A DNA stretch of 64,000 bases. Origin: Macrotis lagotis (lineage: Eukaryota; Chordata; Mammalia; Peramelemorphia; Peramelidae). The translations under genes were made by a program, and so were the position numbers. The stretch is from NCBI RefSeq assembly GCF_037893015.1, contig NC_133658.1, positions 60,665,818 through 60,729,817 of the forward strand. Direction: 5' to 3'. How positions within the stretch are numbered: position 1 is the stretch's first letter; the number at the start of each line of letters is the position of its first letter. Positions 1-10,539 of the stretch are shown here, piece by piece. A model generated the notes under the pieces. The model was not told where the DNA came from and made no database searches. It saw only the letters and a list, made by a program, of their open reading frames with translations.

Positions 1-301
1 AGAACTTCCAATGGGTCCCAATTGCTCATTAGATCAAAGCTCAACTCCTAAGACTATTATTCAAGATCCTGTGCAATCTGACTTCAAACTGCCTCTACAA
101 CTGAGCCTCCCACAGTTCCCTGGGTGAATCTCTATCTAGTCAAGCTGGTCTCTTTCATATCTATCATGGTTATTCCTGTCTCTGTACTGTTGCTCATACT
201 CTACCTATCTGCTCCCCTCTTCCTGTCTAATCCTCTCTGTATTGTTCTAATCAATCTGTTGTCCTAGAAGAATCTTAAATCCTTGGAAGGTGACAAAGTG
301 G

Positions 302-530
302 ATAGAATGTTGGTCCTGATGTGAGGAAGGCTTGTCTTCCTGAGTTGAAATCCAGCCTCAGACAACTAGTAGCTGTGTGACCCTGGACAAGTTACTTAAT
401 CCTGTTTGCCTCAGTTTCCTCATCTATAAAATGAATTGGAGAAGGAATGGCAAACCACTCTAGTATCTTTGCTAAGAAAACCCCAAACAGGATCATGGAG
501 AGTCAGACACAACTGAAAAACAATTGAACA
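302..530 (+). mobile_element. CORE-type SINE
   Basis: It has the characteristic order: 'gatgtgaggaaggc', 'tgaaatccagcctcagac', 'tagctgtgtgaccctgg', 'cctcagtttcctcatctat' and 'aatggcaaaccactc', ending 'agtcagacacaactgaa'. It is moderately diverged. Confidence 0.8.
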
Positions 531-2708
531 TCTCACTACACTTTGGGAAGCCTTCCTTGACTATTTCAGACTACAGAGATTTCCCCTCTTACAACACTTA
601 GATGAGGATCAGGTATGTTAAGATTTGAGTATAGATACTGTGATGTCACTGCTCCCTGTGTTAATCTTATCTCATCCATAGCCTATAGAACAGAATTTGT
701 GGAGGATTTGAAGCTATTCTAGGAAAAGAGAAGCTGAAAAAAAGGGATAGAACCAATGGTTAAAGTAGAGGGAAGAGACAGAAGGCAGAACCACTCAACT
801 CTCACTTTGCTTCTATTTTCTTTGCAAAGAAGAATGATGTTTGAATTGGAAATTGAAGAACATAAAAGACTAATAAGGAAACATCTAGTTGCCCTGAATG
901 AATTCAAGTCACCACAGACAGACAAGTTGCATCCCAAGATTGCTGATTGATTGTTGAATCACTTTCACTGACTTTTGAAAGATCTTAATGAACTGGAAAG
1001 GTACCATAGGACTTGACGAGGGCAAATTTTGCCATAATTTTCAAAAAAAGGAGAAATGTCTGCAAAAAGAAGTCAACTCAATTCAATTAAATGAGCATTT
1101 TCTAAAAGCCTACTCAATGAAAGGTATTTGATATATAAAGACAGAATGAAATATCCTCTGCCCTCATTTTACAGATGAGGAAACTAAGGCAAACAGAGTT
1201 AAGTGACTTTTGGGCAACAGTTAGTGTCTGAAGCCTGATTTGATCTTAGGTGAATCATCACTCTAGATACCCTCAATAGGACATTTACATAGATAAGGAC
1301 ATTATCAAAGTTGACTTTGATTCTTAGGGGGTAAAATAAAATGTATTATTAAATGGATGGTTGGTGGGCATCTACAAAGGAATCTGGGATTACTCTAGTC
1401 AGACTAAATCATTTCTTCTTCTGATATGGTTACTAAATCAAGAGAATGCTTGAGGCATGCTTTCCCTAGATGTAAGCAAAGCATGTGATAGTCTTTTATG
1501 TTGTTCTTGTAGAAAAGATGGAGAGATTGTGGGTCAGATGACAGAGGTTAGGCGGATTTGGAAACGGTTGAGTGACTGGAAACAAAGAGAAGCAATTAAT
1601 TATTTAGTGCTAACTTGGAAGGTAGCCTTCAGCAGAGTGGGCCATGGGCCCTGCACTGTTTAATATTTTTATTAATGACTTGAATAAAGCAGTAGATGGC
1701 ATGCCCATCCAATTTGGAGACAGCAGAAAGCTAGGGAGGATGGTTTACAAGTGAGGTATCAGAGCCCAAAAAAGGCAGAAATGGGCTCAGATTCTGGGCC
1801 AAATCTAAGCAGCTGAAATTTAATAGGGGTAAATACAAAGTATTAGATTTGTGTTTGACAAACAATTCTCCCAAACCACGTGCATGAATATGAGGTGCAA
1901 GAAAATATGACTAAATAGCAATTGGTGTGGAAAAGATGGGGAAAGGGGTTCTAGTAGATTGAAAATGCAAAACAAGTCAATCCCTTAAGCTATTATTTAT
2001 ATACTAAGTGCTGGGACAAAGAGGCAAAAATAAAAAAAAACACACCAAAAAAACCAGTCCCTGTCCCCAAGGAGCTAGTATTCCAATGAGGAAAGTCAAT
2101 ATATAAAAGAAAGCTAAAGGTGGCAAAGAGCATAGTAGAGAAAGTCCTGAGAATCAGGAGGGGAACCTAGAGAAAAAAAGAAGTAGAATGAACATGGTCT
2201 TGGCACTTTCTTTAAAATGGGCATAAAGGGAGGACTTGATCAATCAGCAGAAGAGGTAGTCTCAGAGTAAGAGTGTTTTTCCAGGGTGAGAAGGATCTTT
2301 GGCATGTTGGAGAATGAAAAGAAGACCTCCTTTCCAACACTGTGTCAAAAAGGAGCTCCAGTTTGGCTGGGCAAACAGAACAGGCATCATAAGGGGAGGA
2401 AGAGGAAGAGAGGAGAGGAGAAGAAGTCAATCTTAGACTGAATTATGGCTATGGTATCCAAGACAATAGTGCTAGAAAGCTTAGTCTGTGTGCTTATCAT
2501 GCATCTCTTCCCAGGGTCCTAGTTAGGTTCTTGCCTCCACATTTTAGGAAAGGAATTGATAAACTGGGGAGCATCAAAAACAGGACAAATGAGAAAGGAG
2601 AAGAGACTAGGGATAATGCGAGCTAATTAAAAGAACTAGAGAATATGAGATCAACTAGGTGACAGAATGACAACTCTGATGTCAGGAAGACCTGATTTCA
2701 AATCTGTC

Positions 2709-2729
2709 TATATACATACATACATATAC

Positions 2730-2789
<60 letters not shown>

Positions 2790-2790
2790 G
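2709..2790. repeat. (TA)n(CA)n microsatellite
   Basis: A TACA/TATA stretch runs into about 20 CA units and ends in ATATAT. Confidence 0.95.
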
Positions 2791-3000
2791 CCTTTAAGGT
2801 TTGCAGAACTCTTTACAATTGCTATTACAACTCTGAGAGGGAAATACTACTGTACCCCATTTTCTAGATGATGAAGAAACTGAGTAACCAAAAAGTGAAG
2901 GGACTTGCCAAGATCACATAGCTAGTCACAGTCTGAGGCAGGATCCAAATTTAGTTTTTCCAGACTCTAAAGTTCTTTGTTCTAGCTACTATGCTACCTA
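2790..3000 (-). mobile_element. MIR/CORE-SINE fragment
   Basis: 'gatgatgaagaaactgag', 'gacttgccaagatcacatag' and 'aggatccaaat' are reverse-oriented MIR-core phrases. The fragment abuts a TA/CA microsatellite. Confidence 0.7.
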
Positions 3001-3544
3001 GACTCATTTACTCAGGATGAGAGGGAATGGATGAGTTGTGATCTTTATTGTTTCAGATTTTATTACACATTGATGAACTCACAAATTTAAGGGACAGAGT
3101 AAAGAAAAACTTCTTAACAAGCAGAGTTATCCACAAGTGGCACAGAGAAGATAGTGAACTTCCTTCCCTTCACTGGAAGTCTCAAAGTAAAGACTAAATG
3201 ACTATCTGGGACAGAATAGGAGTCAATAGATACTCGAGGACCAACTGAGTAGCAAAACTTAAACATTTTTGATTAGTCTTTAAAAGTTTTTAAGTTTTCT
3301 TATGCTATGGGATGGATCATAGATTGGATATGTTGATAGCCTTGATCTTCATCTCACAAAACTGATGGCAGGGTCTAGTGGAGAGGCCACCAGACTTGCA
3401 AAGAGAATCCCTGATTAATTCCTACATTTGTTTTCAATTGATCTGGGATGAGTTATTTCCCTTTTCTGGGTTTCTGCTTCCTTTGCTATACAATGAGGAG
3501 TTTGGAAATTTATACTAACATTATTTTGATAGTTGCCAAGGTCT

Positions 3545-3800
3545 GGAAACAAAGTTGTTACCCCTCAGTTGGGGGTTGGTGAAACAAGTTGTGGCACATG
3601 AATATAATGGAATATTACTGAGTTGTAAGAAATGATGAGTGTGATGAATACAGAGTTGGAGAAGACACATGAATGAAAAGTCAGCAGAATCAGGAAAACA
3701 ATACCCACAATGACTACAACAATGGAAATGGAAAGAACAGTCAAATCTGAATATTCTACAATGGTGGCCAAATTTTGCCTACTGAGATAGGAGAAGGTAC
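3545..3800 (+). mobile_element. L1 3' fragment, old
   Basis: 'gttgtggcacatgaatataa', 'tggaatattactgagttgta' and 'atacccacaatgactacaac' are typical of the end of L1 ORF2 and the start of the 3' UTR. Stops and shifts abound. Confidence 0.7.
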
Positions 3801-3812
3801 CTGTCCCCTCTC

Positions 3813-3858
3813 CTTCTTCTTCTTCTTCTTCTTCTTCTTCTTCTTCTTCTTCTTCTTT
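3813..3858. repeat. (CTT)n / (GAA)n microsatellite
   Basis: About 15 uninterrupted units form the tail of the adjacent SINE. On the NECAB2 sense strand this is GAA. Confidence 0.95.
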
Positions 3859-3995
3859 TGCAAGGCAAATGGGGTTAAGTGGCTTGCCCAAGGCCACACA
3901 GCTAGGTAATTATCAAGTGTCTGAGACCAGATCTGAACCCAGGTACTCCTGACTCCAGGGCCGGTGCTTTATCCACTATGCCACCTAGCCACCCC
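3857..3995 (-). mobile_element. tRNA-derived marsupial SINE with GAA tail
   Basis: Read on the minus strand it starts GGGTGGCTAGGTGGC and ends at a tail turned into (GAA)n. A likely target duplication, CCCTCTCC, flanks it at 3806-3813 and 3994-4001. It is little diverged from the copies at 59817 and 63751. Confidence 0.85.
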
Positions 3996-4037
3996 CTCTC
4001 CCTGCTTCTTTACAGAAATGAAGAACTATGAATGTGG

Positions 4038-4039
<2 letters not shown>

Positions 4040-4090
<51 letters not shown>

Positions 4091-4098
4091 GATAGATG
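4040..4098. repeat. (GATA)n microsatellite
   Basis: About 13 uninterrupted GATA units, then imperfect ones. Confidence 0.95.
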
Positions 4099-4799
4099 AT
4101 GTTAAACCTAAAACTATAAAATCTTAAGAATATAGGGTTTAAATAAAATGACAAAATATATTAGACATTTTAAAGTTTTATTCTCTAAGATCTTACCTCT
4201 AAACTTTAAAATGAAGGCCATTATGAAAATGACCATCTGTGGACTGGGAAAAGAGCTTGAGTTTGATATAAAAACAGAGAATAGGGAAAATCATTAATGT
4301 ACTTTCTGACCCCACCATGAAAGATGCAAATTATTAAGTTGCCCAAACTGCTCTTCAAAGACTACCATTCTTGTACAATACTATCTGATGTCTTGCTGTC
4401 TCTTCCTGGCAGGTTGTCTCCTAGCATCCTAATCATTGTCCTCCTGAGTTTGTAATTAACATAGTCTTAATGTCTTACTGATATGACAGCTGAATACTCT
4501 CTAAAGAAATCAGTCTTTTCACCAGAATTTTGAGAATCTTATATTTTGACATTATATAAATATAGATATATTTTATTTGATATTATATAGATAGATATAG
4601 CTATTTTTAGCATATTGGTTATTTATGATAAATGTGGTTTTTTCTCTCTTTTAAAAAAATTTTAAAGATTTTTTTTTGTATCTCACTGGGTCTCAAGGTC
4701 CACTTACAGAAATTTAAGAAATGAGAAAACAAGGGAGAGATGCTTTGGGAGATACAGATGTTATAAAAACAAAAGATATCAATAAAATTTCTTTTAAAA

Positions 4800-4802
<3 letters not shown>

Positions 4803-4858
<56 letters not shown>
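4803..4858. repeat. (TG)n microsatellite
   Basis: About 27 pure TG units, followed by a G run. Confidence 0.95.
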
Positions 4859-4860
<2 letters not shown>

Positions 4861-6779
4861 GGGGGGTGGAATGAGTAACTTAAACTAGATAACTAAAGTC
4901 CCTTCCAGCTCTTCTTATAGACAAGCCCTGAAATTCAGAGACCGACTGGGGAAACTTACATAGTTAAGAGGTGGCATCAATTTAACCCTCCCACAACAGC
5001 TATACCTGGGCGAAAATGAAGACATCAAGGATGAGGAAAGCGAACAGCTCCTACCCCTCAGGCTCAAGAAACCAGTGGGGGAGTTTATCTCATCAAAAGG
5101 ACCGTTCAACCATCTTCTCTCTCTTCCCCACTGTCCTCCCTCTCTGCCTTCTTTGTCTAATGAGCCCATTAAATTCCTGAGAAATCATAGCCTGTGACCC
5201 AGTGTTCCTGAGCTTTCTAATGAGGAGGAAGAAACACAATGAAAATGAAATATTGGTCTGTGGTTGGGAAAGGGATGAATAGTAGTCACACACACTGATG
5301 GTCAAAAATAACTTTAGGGACCTTAAGAAAAAGACTCACTGCTTTAACAAACATGTCTCCTTTTGCTCCTTTATACTTTCTCAGTTTTTTCTTGTCCAGG
5401 CTCCTGACTCCAGACTTTTTCTTCACCTCAACTCAATCAATCAATCAACATTTATTCAGGGTACTTATTTTATTCCTACTCTCCCCTTTTCAGCTCTCTT
5501 TTTTGCGTCTATTTATCTTCCCTCATTAGAATGATCTAGGCAGGGACTGTCTATTTTTGCCTTTTTTTTTGTACCCCAACACTTAGCACAGTGTTCACAT
5601 ATACTAATCACTTAATAGGTGCTTTGTTGAGTTGTTGATTTGTCTAGGAAGTCAATGAGTTAGGAAGGGGAAAGAGGCATCCTATAGGGAGACCCTTAAG
5701 AAACTCATGGGATATTAGTCACACGTTTATACCACTGGTTGATCGGAGGAGTTCTAACCTATGGGTTGGAGAGGGCAATGCAGAGGCAACCAGGGAAATG
5801 GGATTAATAGTCACACCTATGATATAGCTGTGACCTAGAGAGATGGAATAAATTTCTCAGTCACAAAGCAAGATAGTGACTGAGCCAGGATCCAAACCCA
5901 CTCCTTCTTACTCCTAGTGTTCTTTCCTCTAAATCATATTGCTACTGGTTGTCATCTAATGGTCTCTCATGTGTGTTACTTCTCTCCCTAGTTAAAAATG
6001 GACAGAGACAGTATTGTTCTGAGTTTGATTCTTGGGTCTAACACAGATAGAGGGGAGATCTATTTCACTTTAGATAGGTGAAGCCCTTGATTCTAAAGTC
6101 AAGCCAGCAAGTCTGGCAGAGGGCAGAGGCAAAGAAAGAGGGTGATAAAATGAAAGGGAGAAGGAGAAATAGGTGGGGAAAAAGACAGGTGTATGAATAT
6201 GTGTGAGTGCTCCCATAGGGAGAAAAGGGGGATTAAAAAGAGCGAAGGAATTCCCATTTTTAAAATCAGTATTTCCTTCTTCAAAATGGGAGATGAAAAA
6301 TAGGCTGATGATATTTGCCTCTTAATTTATTTCTCTGCTGTTTCTGTTCTTGAGAACACAGGTGGGGGAGGGGTAAGAATGCAATCAGAGGCAGCTCCCA
6401 CTCTTATCCAAGATGCCCATTTTGGGGGATGGGATTTATTTCACTTTATTTTTCATTCATGACGACTTTGCCCTTATATACCTCTGTCCCTACCAGCCCA
6501 AGGCTCAATGGGGAGCTTGTGGGCTCCTGGCAGTCTTGCCAACCACACCCTCTCCCCATGCCCCACAAAGAGAACTCCAGTTCCAGCTTCAGCTCAAGCC
6601 TAGGGTTTCACCTCCCCCACCTACTTCACGCTCAGTGGGACTGAGGCTGGGAACAGCTCAGCTCCTGCAAGAGGGTGGGGGTGGGGGAGGTGGGGCTAAG
6701 GGGCCCAGATACTTTAACGACCTGTAATTTCATCAGTGTGGGTGCTCTCCACTGTGACATTAATCACAACCTCTTCAAG

Positions 6780-6960
6780 AATCAGAGGAGCATAGATTTA
6801 GAGCTAGAAGGGACCTTTGAGACCATTGAGTCCAGTCCTTTCATTTTACTGAAGCCCAGTGAGATTAAATCATATGCTTTAGGTCAAACGGCAGCAAAGT
6901 GTCTTCCAGGAGGATTTGAAACTAGCTTTTCCTGATCCCAAGTCCAGTGTTCAGAATTGC
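6780..6960 (-). mobile_element. MIR-like SINE fragment
   Basis: 'catagatttagagctagaag', 'ggacctttgagaccattgag' and 'ggatttgaaactag' are standard phrases of this mammalian-wide family. Old. Confidence 0.65.
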
Positions 6961-7559
6961 TGAGGTCAAAAAACATTAATCTCCCAAAAGTCAATATAGT
7001 AATTATCTTTCTCTGAGCTTACCTAGGTTGGTCCTCTGATGAGAAATAATCTGTCGTCTAGAATAGTCCCAGATTTAAAACCTTCCCAATTTAGAGGGAG
7101 GGCCCTGCTAGCATTTGTAGTCTCCTGGCATAGTCTTTGATTAGCTAAATTACTCTCAGGACTGGAGGTATTATGAGAGGAGGACTTTGGTAGAAAAAGG
7201 GGATAGGGGATAAAATCAGGGAGAATAAAAAGCCAAATTCAATCCCAGTCTCATGAGGCCCAAGCATTTGACCCAGTCCATTCCTCAACCTGGTTACACA
7301 GAAAGTCTCAATTGCGCTATCATCGACCCAGCCTAGTCCCTCTTTCCTCCTTTTCTGCCTTGTGCCTTGTGGTTCACTCAAGTTGTCCAAACCTCCCCCT
7401 GCCAAGTCCTTATCTCACTGGTTCAGCCTCACTTTCCAGTCAGGCCTTTCCCTTTCTGAAGGCACAGAGGAGCCTTTGCAAGGATAGGATATGTGGGACC
7501 TATCCTGCACTTTGATGATCCCATCTTAGAGAGGGATTGCAATGCTCTGGTTCAGTCAG

Positions 7560-7825
7560 TGCCTCTAGAGTGAGGGTCCTTAATTGTGTTTTTGTTGCTG
7601 TTGATTTTTTTGTTTTGTTTTTTCGTATCCTGGACTTCTTTGACTTTAGGGAAGGAATGGATCCCTTTGACTCTTTGGGGAAGCAATGGATCCCTTCTCA
7701 GAATCATATTTTTAAATTTGTAAAATACAATTCTTAGGATTCCAAAGAAAGTCAATTATACTGAAATATAGTTATCAAATATTTGTAAATTAAATTCAAA
7801 GACTCCAAGTTAAGAACCCCTGAAC
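7560..7825. repeat. TIR-like non-autonomous DNA transposon fragment (family 2)
   Basis: The ends are roughly inverted: 'gggtccttaattg' at the left and 'ccaagttaagaacccc' at the right. The inner phrase 'gtcaattatactgaaatat' is shared with 44325-44480 and 50765-50945. hAT-like origin is a guess from size and ends. Confidence 0.5.
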
Positions 7826-7875
7826 TGGGGTCTCTCCCCTTCTTCCTGTATTGAGCATTGCCAGGGAGTACTCAC

Positions 7876-7900
7876 CATTCTTGTCAGCCCGTCGGAAAAT
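7876..7900 (-). CDS. NECAB2: NECAB2 exon 2 (25 nt), start of first EF hand
   Basis: The minus strand reads a pyrimidine tract and CTCTTTGCAG, then 25 nt encoding IFRRADKN plus one base, then GTGAGTACTC. It joins exon 1 in phase 0 to give VILDIFRRADKN, the entry helix and first loop residues (D, N) of the NECAB EF hand. The exon is very short, but both splice sites are strong and the peptide matches the family exactly. It leaves phase 1, so exon 3 should begin by completing an Asp codon (D-D/G-K). I could not find that exon down to position 1. Confidence 0.93.
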
Positions 7901-8767
7901 CTGCAAAGAGGGGAAAGTATAGGTTAATTTTTTTTTGGGGGGGTGGGAATACTCCCATTTCCCTGCTCTCAGGGCTTGGCCCCCAACCCCTTTTACCCAT
8001 TTGAAGAAGTCTGAGGGACCAAGGAAGTAAGATGGATCAAATACAGTCTTAGAAATTTCTATATTAATATATACACCAAGTCTTATTCCCCTATAGATAG
8101 GCTATAGGCATTAATATATAAATATATTACATATATGTATGTATCTAATATATATGCAGAATCATACAATGACAAGATACACAATTAACATACAGTTGCA
8201 CATTCATACATCCCACTAAATAAATAAGGTCAGACCCAGACAAAACTATGAAGAGGGAAAGTTGTCAACCTTCTCAACTCCTTTTCTATTACTCTTGTAA
8301 CCAATTTTCTCTATTTTAATAAAAAGAGAACCTGAAAGAAATTCCAAGAAATGAGTATCTAATGGTAGAATTTCAGGCTCGATGAAAGGTATATAGAGGG
8401 GAATGATTTTATTTAGGGTACCTACCCCTTTCAACTCAAACTACAGAAGCAATTTTCTACTGTGTATATAAGGGAGGGCAGCCCTTATATGTATGGGTTA
8501 TATGTATGGATGGCCACAAACACATACACACAGAGGATCATTGAATTTTGAGCTAGAAGGAATTTCTGAGACTTATCCAAACAAACACAACCATGTATAC
8601 CCTCACCCCTCAAGTATCCAAAGAATGGATTGTCCTCTGAATATCAGAGAGTGTGAGGTAGAAACTTCAGGAGCTCCCAATTCTCGCAGGGATTGGGCCA
8701 GACTTTGTGGTGACAGCTCCAACGAGATATGAGCAAGCAAGTCAGCAAGGAGGGAGGCTCTTAATGA

Positions 8768-9000
8768 CATGAAGCACTTTAAGGTTTGCAAAGCACTTTT
8801 CAAAGACTATTTCATTTCAGTCTCATAATCACCCCATGAGGTAGTTGCCTTTATTATCTCTATTTTGCAGAGGAAGAAACTGAGGCAAGCAGAGCAGAAG
8901 TCATTTGCCTAGATAGTAAGCTTTAGATTAGGATCTGAACTCAGGTCTTCCTGACTTCAGTCCTCGTGCTCTATCCATTGTGCCATCTAGTTGCTATTAA
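8768..9000 (-). mobile_element. MIR/CORE-SINE, reversed
   Basis: 'aggtttgcaaagcactttt', 'catgaggtagttgcc', 'gaagaaactgaggcaagc' and 'ctatccattgtgccatctag' read as a reverse-oriented SINE ending with the tRNA-like head. Confidence 0.8.
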
Positions 9001-9534
9001 GCTGCCATTAGTAAGTGGGGCATCCTGAAAAAGTTGTTTTGGGGGGTAAATCAGTCCACTATACTTTTTAAGCCCCTCCTATGTGCTAAGGGTTAAAGGG
9101 AGGCTAGGAGCTAAAGCCTCCCCCAAACCTGGCTTGAATAGGACCTTTCTAGACTCAGTTGAGCAAACTGTTCTTCTTGGCTCCCAGTACTAGACATCAG
9201 AAAAGCCCAATTGTGATTACTCTCTCCTTGTACTTGGTGAAAAGTTTTTTTTCGGGGAAGTAACTGACATGTTAGAGGGTTCCAAATTCCTGTGCATTGG
9301 GGATCATTTCAATCTCGATGTTAGAGATTTAAAAGGAACAAGGATGTTGGAATATCCCAAGAAGCCTTTTGAGCCTCGGCAAGAGACGATCGTCTCAGTG
9401 ACATTGGACCTTCAGTCTTTGTGACTGGTGGTACTGCCAGTGAAAGCCTCCCATGATACCTGAGAGAGTCTAGAAGGGAAACAGAGACCAGGCAGTGATG
9501 AACTAGCATTCAGAGGTATGAGAGAGGACTGGCA

Positions 9535-9715
9535 GGATGATACAATGGAAAGATCTGGGTTCTAAACCCAGATCCAATATTTGTGTTGTATTGACAAACA
9601 GCTAACCAGCTGTGAGCCTCAGTTTTCTCATCTATAAAATAGGGATATTAATACTTGTCCTATTTGACAGAGATAGGAAAACACTCTCTTAAGTGCTATA
9701 GAAATTTGAATTATC
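9535..9715 (+). mobile_element. SINE fragment
   Basis: 'cagctgtgagcctcagttttc' and 'tcatctataaaatagggata' are SINE core phrases. The 3' end runs into the trinucleotide block. Confidence 0.65.
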
Positions 9716-9931
9716 ACTACTACTGCCACTACTATTACTACTACCACCATCATGACCACTACCATTACTGACACTAACACTATGATTACTATTACCACCA
9801 TTTCTACTGAACACTACTAATACTAACACTACTACTACCACTACTAACATTACCTCCACCACCCCTCACACTACCATAACCAACATTAATACTACTACTA
9901 CCACTAAAACTAAATCATTACTACTACTACC

Positions 9932-9967
<36 letters not shown>

Positions 9968-9995
9968 ACTACCACCACCATTTCCACAACTGTCA
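9714..9995. repeat. Trinucleotide block (ACT/ACC)n with (CTG)10
   Basis: About 280 bp of ACT, ACC and ATT triplets surround ten pure CTG units at 9936-9965. On the NECAB2 sense strand this is (CAG)10 in intron 1. Confidence 0.93.
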
Positions 9996-10539
9996 TTCCT
10001 ACTACTATTACTCCCGTTCCTTCTATGACTGTCCAGTATGGAGGACTCTTCAAGTGACAAATTTCTGAAATGCAACTTGGTGGGACCTGTCTCCCCACCC
10101 CCACCCCACCCCCATGATTTCCTGCCTGGATAGTCTATGCCCTTGGCTATTCTTTTCCTTGAGTAGCCCAAGTTACTAGCCTGAGAGTCATTTACTGTGG
10201 ATGGGTATCTGATGGGGGGGGGGTGGCATTGGGGGAAGAGGAGACAGTGTAAGAGAAAAAGGGCAGTAAGTAGCCTGTCCCTTTTCCAGGTATAAGGAAA
10301 CAGGCAGAGCCTGATTGAAATAGCATCTTAGAAACTACAATCCCATAGATCATCCAATGCAAAGCTTTTTTTTTTTTTTTAAATAAATGACTTGCTGAGA
10401 TTAATAGAGCGACGATCTGGAACCCCAACCTTCCTTCCACTTCGCTGCTGCTGTTTCAAGGCAGGGTCTAGTCAACCTGGGAATATTTAGAGCAAGTTAT
10501 AGCTTGTCCCAGGGAAAGTAAATGAGGAAGTACCCCCTA

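Larger units (their letters stand above)
1..7875 (-). other. NECAB2: NECAB2 intron 2 (runs off the window)
   Basis: No sequence encoding the continuation of the EF hand (DGKLSLEEF-like) was found on the minus strand, so this is taken as intron. Contents: SINE/MIR fragments, an L1 3' fragment, a young-looking SINE with a GAA tail, several microsatellites, an L2-like tail (5390-5640) and a TIR-like repeat (7560-7825). Stretches 540-2030 and 5950-6780 look unique, and I see no features in them. Confidence 0.75.

Noticed and set aside
6413..6727. 104-codon proline-rich frame
   Set aside because: No domain, no conserved neighbour exon and no strong splice signals; overlapping frames of similar quality exist.
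1..7875. Search for NECAB2 exon 3 and later
   Set aside because: No sequence encoding the rest of the first EF hand or the later DLFHTIDSDN-like part was found on the minus strand, so these exons are taken to lie outside.
9866..10171. Frame with a poly-Ser stretch
   Set aside because: Produced by the CTG/ACT triplet block within NECAB2 intron 1.
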